In this document: piece after piece, positions 12,723 through 17,723 of the stretch
Position numbering within the stretch: position 1 is the stretch's first letter
How the letters are laid out: the number at the start of each line of letters is the position of its first letter
Source of the DNA: UMGS1601 sp900553335
Lineage (GTDB): Bacteria > Bacillota > Clostridia > Oscillospirales > Ruminococcaceae
Reading direction: 5' to 3'
NCBI GenBank assembly: GCA_937920725.1
Contig: CALEUW010000004.1
Location: 1 to 17,723 of the forward strand
DNA: 17,723 nt
Translations under genes and position numbers: made by a program
The notes under the pieces: generated by a model
Seen by the model: the letters and a program-made list of their open reading frames with translations, nothing else
Told to the model about the DNA's origin: nothing
Databases searched by the model: none

Positions 12723-13757
12723 TTATAGCTTTGTTTTTGCGTCGCCTCTGTCAGTTACGATCTTGTAACCGGTGCTTTTAACTCTTTGTTCGAGGCAGCT
12801 TCTGCATTGCGCCGATTCTTCACCTGTGCAGATTTTATTGTCATAAAGATCGTATTTCTTTCTTGTTTTTACAGGCGAGAGATTAGGCATTACTACGTTC
12901 GCACCGCATTTAAGTCCCTTCTCACGTCCCATAGGGTGGAGAGTTCCAAGCGCTGTAGTAGATGGGATAAGCGCTTTTGGAAATATAAGACGAAGCAGAG
13001 CAATCAGACGAAGCGTTAGGTCAAGATCGCCGTTGTCAAAGTCTTTAAACGGTGTGTTTTTGTGGGAAAGAAAAGGTCCTATTCCGATCATATCCGGCTG
13101 AAGCTTTTGCAGAAATCTCAAATCTTCGACAAGGCATTCATGTGTTTGAAACGGACTTCCAACCATGAATCCTGATCCAACCTGATAACCTAATTCTTTG
13201 AGCGTAAAAAGACATTTCTTTCTGTTTTCAAGGCTCATTGACAAGGGATGAAGCTTTTTGTAATGCTCGTCATTTGCAGTTTCGTGTCTTAAAAGATATC
13301 TGTCAGCGCCTGCGTTTTTAAAATCAAGATAGCTTTGCCTTGAGCGTTCGCCGATCGAAAGTGTTACAGCGCAGTCAGGGTGCTTAGATTTTATATTATA
13401 AACGATTTCGCAAATGTATTTATCAGAAAATGACATATCCTCTCCGCCTTGTAATACATACGTTCTGAATCCAAGCTCATATCCCGTGTCACTGCATTCG
13501 TATATTTCTTCTTTTGAGAGTCTGTATCTGTCGCAGCTTAAGTTAGACCTTCTTATGCCGCAGTAAAGACAGTCGTTTTTGCAGTAATTAGTAAATTCGA
13601 TAAGTCCTCTTATGTATACATCATCACCGTAAATTTCACGCCGAATTTTATCTGCTTCAATAAATAGCTCGTCATCGTATTTATTGCTTTTAATAATATT
13701 TAAAATGCTTTCATCGCTGAAATCGTTGCTGTTTTTTATATCAGTTATTAATGACAT
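12723..13757 (-). CDS. hydE: [FeFe]-hydrogenase maturation radical SAM protein HydE
   Basis: HydE is a cytoplasmic radical S-adenosylmethionine enzyme used in building the 2Fe subcluster of the [FeFe]-hydrogenase H-cluster. The 344 residues carry the radical-SAM cluster motif C59-x3-C63-x2-C66 in EFTNYCKNDCLYCGI. Further HydE-type blocks are YVLQGGED, LRHETANDEHYKKLHP, GSGFMVGSPFQT, MIGIGPFLSHKNTPF, STTALGTL and GANVVMPNLSP. C310-x7-C318-x2-C321 near the C-terminus matches the second, accessory cluster site seen in some HydE proteins. The start codon is two bases past the mnmA stop, and TAGGAG (13765-13770, minus strand) lies inside the mnmA end, so the two form an operon. HydF and HydG are not in the window. 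BioB or PylB are more distant relatives and fit the motifs less well. Confidence 0.92.
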   Translation of the reverse strand: MSLITDIKNSNDFSDESILNIIKSNKYDDELFIEADKIRREIYGDDVYIRGLIEFTNYCKNDCLYCGIRRSNLSCDRYRLSKEEIYECSDTGYELGFRTYVLQGGEDMSFSDKYICEIVYNIKSKHPDCAVTLSIGERSRQSYLDFKNAGADRYLLRHETANDEHYKKLHPLSMSLENRKKCLFTLKELGYQVGSGFMVGSPFQTHECLVEDLRFLQKLQPDMIGIGPFLSHKNTPFKDFDNGDLDLTLRLIALLRLIFPKALIPSTTALGTLHPMGREKGLKCGANVVMPNLSPVKTRKKYDLYDNKICTGEESAQCRSCLEQRVKSTGYKIVTDRGDAKTKL

Positions 13758-13759
13758 CG

Positions 13760-14845
13760 TTAAACTCCTACTTTACAAATAGTTCCTCCGCCGACTACAA
13801 TATCTCCGTTGTACATAACCACAGCTTGTCCTTTTGTTATTGCTCTTTGCGGCTCGTCAAATTTAATGTAGATTTTGCCGTCTGAAAGACCTGTTACGGT
13901 GGCAGGCTGTTCTGTCTGACGGTACCTGACCTTTGCCTTAATTCTCATAGGCTTGTCGATTGAGTCAACGCTTATAAGGTTTACATTATCGGCGATCAGC
14001 GAATCAGTGTACAAATCACTTTCTTCTCCCAGGACAACCTCGTTTGAATCAGTTCTTATATCGGTTACATAAAGAGGGGAGGAATAAGAGATACCAAGCC
14101 CTTTTCTTTGACCGATAGTGTAGTGAGAAATGCCCTTGTGAGTTCCGAAAATATGTCCGTCCTTTGAAACAAAATTTCCTGTCTTTGGTTTTTTGCCGGT
14201 ATATTTTTCAATAAAGTCAGAATAATTGCCGTCCGGTACAAAGCATATGTCCTGACTATCACGCTTTGCAGCATTTATAAAGCCATTTTCCTCAGCAATT
14301 TTTCTTGCTTCTGATTTTAAAAGCGTACCAAGCGGAAAAAGAGCATGTTTAAGCTGATCCTGAGTAAGCATATAAAGGACATAGCTTTGATCTTTTGATA
14401 TGTCTTTGGCTTTTTTTAAAAGATATCTTCCGGTTTTGCCGTCTTTTTCAACTATTACATAATGTCCTGTAACAACGTGATCAAATCCCAGTTCATTCAT
14501 TCTCAAAAACATTTTATCAAATTTAAGGCTTCTGTTGCATTCAATACATGGATTTGGAGTTGCGCCGGACATATATGCTGATACAAATTTGTTTATTACG
14601 CATTCGTTGAATTTATCGGAAAAATTAAACACATAATAGGGTATATCCAGTCTTAAGCAAACACTTCTTGCGTCCTCAACGTCAGATAGAGAGCAGCAGC
14701 TTTTTTCACGGTTTACATTTATATCGTCGTTTGAAAACAGCTTCATCGTCGCACCGATGCACTCGTATCCCTGTTCTTTTATTAAATGTGCTGCAACGGA
14801 AGAATCAACTCCGCCGCTCATTGCTATTATTGCCTTTTTACTCAT
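13760..14845 (-). CDS. mnmA: tRNA-specific 2-thiouridylase MnmA
   Basis: MnmA adds sulfur to the wobble uridine (U34) of tRNAs for Lys, Glu and Gln in the cytoplasm, after activating the base with ATP. The 361 residues match the family size. The N-terminal PP-loop is SGGVDSS at 10-16. The catalytic cysteines fall where expected: Cys100 in ATPNPCIECN and Cys201 in RDSQDICFVPDGNY. GQRKGLGISY and the C-terminal RYRQ and FDEPQRAITKGQAVV blocks are also typical. GGTGA lies about six bases before the ATG on the minus strand. It is the promoter-proximal gene of a two-gene operon with hydE. Confidence 0.96.
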   Translation of the reverse strand: MSKKAIIAMSGGVDSSVAAHLIKEQGYECIGATMKLFSNDDINVNREKSCCSLSDVEDARSVCLRLDIPYYVFNFSDKFNECVINKFVSAYMSGATPNPCIECNRSLKFDKMFLRMNELGFDHVVTGHYVIVEKDGKTGRYLLKKAKDISKDQSYVLYMLTQDQLKHALFPLGTLLKSEARKIAEENGFINAAKRDSQDICFVPDGNYSDFIEKYTGKKPKTGNFVSKDGHIFGTHKGISHYTIGQRKGLGISYSSPLYVTDIRTDSNEVVLGEESDLYTDSLIADNVNLISVDSIDKPMRIKAKVRYRQTEQPATVTGLSDGKIYIKFDEPQRAITKGQAVVMYNGDIVVGGGTICKVGV

Positions 14846-14897
14846 ATGATATCACCGTTTTTATGTATTTTTAATTTTAAAAATTAAATTACAATTT

Positions 14898-14926
14898 ATT
14901 TTATCATATATTTTGTGTTCGGGCAA
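14898..14926 (-). promoter_or_regulatory. Promoter of the mnmA-hydE operon
   Basis: On the minus strand TTGCCC (14926-14921) and TAAAAT (14903-14898) are spaced by 17 bases, with a TGn extended -10. A leader of about 45 bases follows. Confidence 0.55.
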
Positions 14927-14978
14927 CTGTTTTTTTAAAATAAAAATAAATGCAGAAAAGTTGATAAAAATTACCGCT

Positions 14979-15006
14979 GATAAAATTTAAGCTATTTCAC
15001 ATAATA
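14979..15006 (+). promoter_or_regulatory. Candidate forespore (sigma-G/F type) promoter of the spore protein gene
   Basis: CATAATA at 15000-15006 matches the sigma-G -10 form CATAnTA. GATAA at 14979-14983, 16 bases upstream, resembles the -35 box. No sigma-A promoter of quality is evident for this gene. The leader would be about 35 bases. Confidence 0.45.
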
Positions 15007-15046
15007 CTTTTGCAACCCGAAATAAATAAAAAAGGAGTGAAAAGTA

Positions 15047-15235
15047 ATGAAAGGAATCACAACTGAACAGGGCAGACAGACTCTTGAAAAGTTCAAGATC
15101 GAAGCTGCTAACGAAGTAGGAGTTAATCTCAAGCAGGGATATAACGGAGATCTTACTGCACGTGAGGTAGGAAGCGTTGGAGGTCAGATGGTTAAGAAGA
15201 TGATCGACGCTTATAAGACAGGTTCAGCTAAGTAA
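15047..15235 (+). CDS. Alpha/beta-type small acid-soluble spore protein (SASP)
   Basis: SASPs coat and protect DNA inside the dormant spore and are degraded at germination. This 62-residue protein has the two conserved family blocks: IEAANEVGVNL, where Glu19-Ala20 falls at the place cut by the germination protease in relatives, and REVGSVGGQMVKKMI, matching the family pattern of RxxGSVGGxxxKxxI. AAAGGAG at 15031-15037 is nine bases before the ATG. It is monocistronic, with a spore-type -10 box upstream and a strong terminator downstream, so it is expected to be made only in the forespore. It shows that the organism has, or descends from, a sporulating lineage. Confidence 0.93.
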   Translation: MKGITTEQGRQTLEKFKIEAANEVGVNLKQGYNGDLTAREVGSVGGQMVKKMIDAYKTGSAK

Positions 15236-15251
15236 GCCAAATCTAATAGAC

Positions 15252-15288
15252 AAACCGCAGGCGGATAGTATTGTTCGCCTGCGGTTTT
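15252..15288 (+). terminator. Terminator of the spore protein gene
   Basis: AAACCGCAGGCG (15252-15263) pairs perfectly with CGCCTGCGGTTT (15276-15287), and the right arm runs on into a fourth T. This is a 12-bp GC-rich stem 16 bases after the stop codon. Confidence 0.92.
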
Positions 15289-15291
15289 GTA

Positions 15292-15320
15292 TTGACATTA
15301 AAAAATATGTTTGATATAAT
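15292..15320 (+). promoter_or_regulatory. Consensus sigma-A promoter of the ABC exporter
   Basis: TTGACA (15292-15297) and TATAAT (15315-15320) are both perfect hexamers separated by 17 bases, with TGn at 15312-15314. It begins four bases after the preceding terminator. The leader is about 40 bases. Confidence 0.88.
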
Positions 15321-15368
15321 TGTAATGTTTAATTAGTGAACGATGATAAATCTCAGGAGGGACAAATA

Positions 15369-16259
15369 ATGAAGCTTGAATTTAAAGAAATCAATAAAAG
15401 CTTTGGTGATAATCATGTTTTAAAAGGTATTAGCTTTTGCGCTGAAAGTTCAAAAGCACTCGGACTTTTAGGAAGAAACGGGGCAGGAAAAACTACGTCT
15501 ATAAGAATTTTAATGGGAGTTTTTTCCCAGGACAGCGGAGAAGTATTAATAGATGGAAAGCCTATTGACAGAAAAAATCTGAAGTTTGGCTATCTTCCGG
15601 AAGAAAGAGGACTTTACCCTAAAAGAATCATTGGAGAACAGCTTGAATATTTCGGACTTCTGAAAGGACTTAATAAAAAGGACGCAAAAAGCTCAGCAAA
15701 AAAGTGGCTTGAGCGCTTAGACATGAGCGAATATGAAAATAAAAAGCTCGATACTCTTTCAAAGGGAAATCAGCAGAAAATTCAGCTTGCAGCGGCGCTT
15801 ATAGCAAACCCTGACATTGTAGTGCTTGATGAGCCGTTTTCAGGACTTGATCCTGTAAATGCAATGCTTTTAAAGGATGTTATTAAGGAAATAATTGCCG
15901 ACGGCAAGATCGTATTATTCTCCTCACATCAGATGAATTACATAGAGGAATTCTGCGATGATGTTGCAATACTGAACGGCGGAGAAATAGTTTTGTCGGG
16001 AAATCTCCGTGATATAAAGCGTGGATATGACAGGACGCTTATTATAGTTAAATCTAAAGATGCAAAGGCTATTTCTGAATATCTTAGTGAAAGCACAGAG
16101 TTTGAAGGCGATACTGTAAAGGTAAGACTTAAATCGGAAAATGATAAAAATGAGCTTTTGAGAAGACTCTCGGACGGTGGATTTGATATTGATAATATTG
16201 ATGTTTTTGAACCTTCGCTTAACGATATTTTTGTTCAGTATACAAGCGATAGAATATGA
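15369..16259 (+). CDS. ABC transporter ATP-binding protein, NatA/ABC-2 type
   Basis: This is the cytoplasmic ATPase that powers the membrane protein encoded next to it. With the ATG at 15369 it has 296 residues. Walker A is GRNGAGKT (35-42), the signature LSKGNQQK begins at 130, and Walker B IVVLDEP has Asp154 and Glu155. The H-loop lies in LFSSHQMNYIEE. The LSKGN form and the C-terminal extension of about 80 residues are typical of the NatA/YhaQ group of ABC-2 exporters. AGGAGG (15355-15360) with an eight-base gap favours this ATG over the in-frame GTG at 15336, which has no such site. The substrate is not evident; sodium, drugs and peptides are all known for the wider group. Confidence 0.92.
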   Translation: MKLEFKEINKSFGDNHVLKGISFCAESSKALGLLGRNGAGKTTSIRILMGVFSQDSGEVLIDGKPIDRKNLKFGYLPEERGLYPKRIIGEQLEYFGLLKGLNKKDAKSSAKKWLERLDMSEYENKKLDTLSKGNQQKIQLAAALIANPDIVVLDEPFSGLDPVNAMLLKDVIKEIIADGKIVLFSSHQMNYIEEFCDDVAILNGGEIVLSGNLRDIKRGYDRTLIIVKSKDAKAISEYLSESTEFEGDTVKVRLKSENDKNELLRRLSDGGFDIDNIDVFEPSLNDIFVQYTSDRI

Positions 16260-16274
16260 CGGGAGGTTGCAGAT

Positions 16275-17516
16275 ATGAAACAGTTTTTTACAGTTTTTAA
16301 ATTTGAAATAAAGAATTACTTTAAAAGTAAGGCATATGTAGGGATTACAGTTGCTTTAGTTGCAGTTATTGCAGTTGTATTGTTCTTCCCTCAGATTAAA
16401 TCGTTGTTTACTTCAGGCGACACCGAAAATATAAATGAGTTGTCAAAGGCATATTTTTCAGGAATAAGCGAGAGTGACGGGGAATATATGAATGATATAT
16501 TATCTGAAGCGTTTCCTGATAACAAAGTTGAATTTTGCAGCTATAATGCGGATGAGCTTGAGAAGAAAGTTCAGGACGGAGATTGTGAGTTTGCAGTTTT
16601 GATTGAAAGCGACACTTCATATAAATATTTTGTAAACGATGTTGGACTTTATGACATGAACACAGATATATTGAGTGAAGTATTACAGTCAAAGCTCATG
16701 TACGATAAAATGACGGAGCTTGGACTCACAAGTGAGCAGGCAAGTGAAATTATGTCGCAGGAGATTACTTGTGAAACTGTGAAAATAGGAACGGATCAAT
16801 CCCAGTCATTTTTCTATACATATATATTTATTTTTGCACTCTACATGGCGGTCTTACTTTACGGACAGTTTGTATCTACAGGTGTTGCAACAGAAAAAAG
16901 CTCTCGTGCCATGGAGCTTTTGATTACAAGTGCAAAAACCAAAAACTTAATGTTTGGAAAAATTCTTGGAGCAGGATGTGCAGGACTTATTCAGCTCGTT
17001 GTAATTTTCGGTTCTGCATTTGTGCTTTTCAATATTAATAAAGGAAGTTGGGCGGACAATCAGATTATTAATTCAATATTTAATATGCCGATATCAATTG
17101 TACTTTATATAATACTGTTCTTTGTTTTGGGATTTTTCATTTATGCCTTCTTATACGGAGCAGTCGGTTCACTTGTTTCAAAGGTAGAGGATTTAAATAC
17201 AGCAGCCACTCCTATCACATTTTTATTTATAATAGCATTTATGATAGTTATGTTCTCACTTGGAAGCGGAGACGTCGATTCGCCGCTTATTATAGCTGCG
17301 TCTTATATCCCGTTTACATCTCCGATGGCTATGTTTGTAAGAATTACTATGGGTGATATTGCAGCGATAGAGATTATTACATCGGTAGCTATTCTGATTG
17401 CATCAACAGTTGGAATAGGACTGTTGTCAGCCAAAATTTACAGGCTGGGAATATTAATGTACGGAAAACCTGTAAATCTGATTTCTGCAATTAAAATGGC
17501 AACAAAGAAGAATTGA
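16275..17516 (+). CDS. ABC-2 type permease, NatB-like
   Basis: This 413-residue membrane protein is the partner of the ATPase just upstream. One membrane helix (about 20-42) is followed by an external region of about 130 residues and then a cluster of five or six helices from about residue 177 to 400. This matches the topology of NatB/YhaP-type permeases. The conserved block GVATEKSSRAMELLITSAKTKNLMFGKILG lies between helices two and three. GGGAGG (16261-16266) is eight bases before the ATG, and the gap to the ATPase is 15 bases, so the two are one operon. Substrate unknown. Confidence 0.9.
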   Translation: MKQFFTVFKFEIKNYFKSKAYVGITVALVAVIAVVLFFPQIKSLFTSGDTENINELSKAYFSGISESDGEYMNDILSEAFPDNKVEFCSYNADELEKKVQDGDCEFAVLIESDTSYKYFVNDVGLYDMNTDILSEVLQSKLMYDKMTELGLTSEQASEIMSQEITCETVKIGTDQSQSFFYTYIFIFALYMAVLLYGQFVSTGVATEKSSRAMELLITSAKTKNLMFGKILGAGCAGLIQLVVIFGSAFVLFNINKGSWADNQIINSIFNMPISIVLYIILFFVLGFFIYAFLYGAVGSLVSKVEDLNTAATPITFLFIIAFMIVMFSLGSGDVDSPLIIAASYIPFTSPMAMFVRITMGDIAAIEIITSVAILIASTVGIGLLSAKIYRLGILMYGKPVNLISAIKMATKKN

Positions 17517-17537
17517 TTTTTAGAATTGTAAACACAG

Positions 17538-17562
17538 AAAGGGCCGATAAATCGGCTCTTTT
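17538..17562 (+). terminator. Terminator of the ABC exporter operon
   Basis: AAAGGGCCGA (17538-17547) pairs with TCGGCTCTTT (17552-17561), with one G-U pair and a four-base loop, and the right arm runs into T-rich sequence. It lies 22 bases after the stop codon. Confidence 0.88.
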
Positions 17563-17587
17563 CTTTATATTTTCAAGTTTTCAAAAA

Positions 17588-17642
17588 AAACAAAAAATTT
17601 TTTAAAAAAGGTATTGACAAGGAAGGAAAGGTGTGATAGAAT
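17588..17642 (+). promoter_or_regulatory. rRNA-type promoter with upstream A/T tract
   Basis: TTGACA (17614-17619) and TAGAAT (17637-17642) are spaced by 17 bases, with TGn at 17634-17636. Upstream, alternating A and T runs (17581-17609) resemble an UP element. This is the arrangement expected for a strong stable-RNA promoter. Confidence 0.75.
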
Positions 17643-17647
17643 AATAA

Positions 17648-17723
17648 AGCTGTCGCTGAAGGTGACAGGCTCGCACCTTGAAAATTGAACAATATATGAG
17701 AGACGAAAGAAACCCTTGAGAGA
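17648..17723 (+). other. Probable 5' leader of an rRNA operon, cut by the window end
   Basis: CTGTCGC (17650-17656) and GTGACAG (17662-17668) form a leader hairpin, followed by CCTTGAAAATTGAACA. This last motif resembles the leader and spacer element that precedes 16S rRNA in many Firmicutes. No coding frame begins here. The 16S gene itself is not in the window, so the call is inferred from the promoter and leader. Confidence 0.6.

Noticed and set aside
12786..13019. Open frame of 77 codons on the plus strand
   Set aside because: It lies wholly inside hydE on the opposite strand and has no family resemblance; hydE motifs explain the sequence.
17628..17679. Nine-base inverted repeat AAGGTGTGA / TCGCACCTT spanning the rRNA-type promoter
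   Set aside because: The left arm lies upstream of and into the -10 spacer, so it is not transcribed and cannot form an RNA stem with the right arm. I regard it as chance.
1..17723. CRISPR array, transposase, prophage or toxin-antitoxin genes
   Set aside because: I looked on both strands for spaced direct repeats, transposase motifs and small paired genes and saw none. The pilus operon shows no flanking insertion sequence or attachment repeats.

Overview
The window is low-GC, tightly packed bacterial DNA that looks like an anaerobic, spore-forming Clostridia, most likely of the Oscillospiraceae/Ruminococcaceae type. The reasons are strong AGGAGG ribosome sites, consensus sigma-A promoters (TTGACA/TATAAT), an alpha/beta-type small acid-soluble spore protein, a HydE-type [FeFe]-hydrogenase maturase and a class II GalT. 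The family-level placement is inference and I name no species.

Layout. 3-92 is the tail of an unrecognised gene, followed by a terminator. 267-1757 is a class II galT with its own promoter. 1758-2306 is a 549-base AT-rich control region with a perfect 16-bp palindrome and a strong promoter. 2307-12668 is the centre of the window, a seven-gene sortase-assembled pilus operon. Its order is a small coiled-coil protein, a type I signal peptidase, a 1662-residue ancillary (probably tip) pilin, the major backbone pilin, a class C pilus sortase, a small probable base pilin with a Pro/Thr stalk and a FIVAR-like domain, and a second smaller sortase. A bidirectional terminator at 12686-12717 closes it against a convergent minus-strand pair, mnmA then hydE. 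Then come a spore protein gene with a forespore-type promoter (15047-15235), a two-gene ABC-2/NatAB-like exporter (15369-17516), a terminator, and, from about 17590 to the end, an A/T-tract plus consensus promoter and leader that look like the start of an rRNA operon.

How the pilus genes fit together. The three surface proteins each have an N-terminal signal or membrane segment and a C-terminal sorting signal. The signal peptidase, which keeps its Ser/Lys dyad, could process their secretion signals. The class C sortase would polymerise the backbone and add the tip protein, both of which carry (M/L)PSTGG signals. The last sortase directly follows, and overlaps, the base pilin with a different signal (LPQTGQ), so it is the natural candidate to anchor the finished fibre to the wall. 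Both large pilins contain serial Lys...Asp/Glu...Asn sets matching intramolecular isopeptide domains: nine in the tip protein and two in the backbone.

The general system, a Gram-positive sortase pilus, is known. The parts that look least ordinary are the giant tip protein with an apparent inserted beta-sandwich, the FIVAR domain in the base pilin, the altered SrtC lid motif and the conserved-looking small coiled-coil protein at the head of the operon. All functional statements come from reading motifs by eye; no database search was run.
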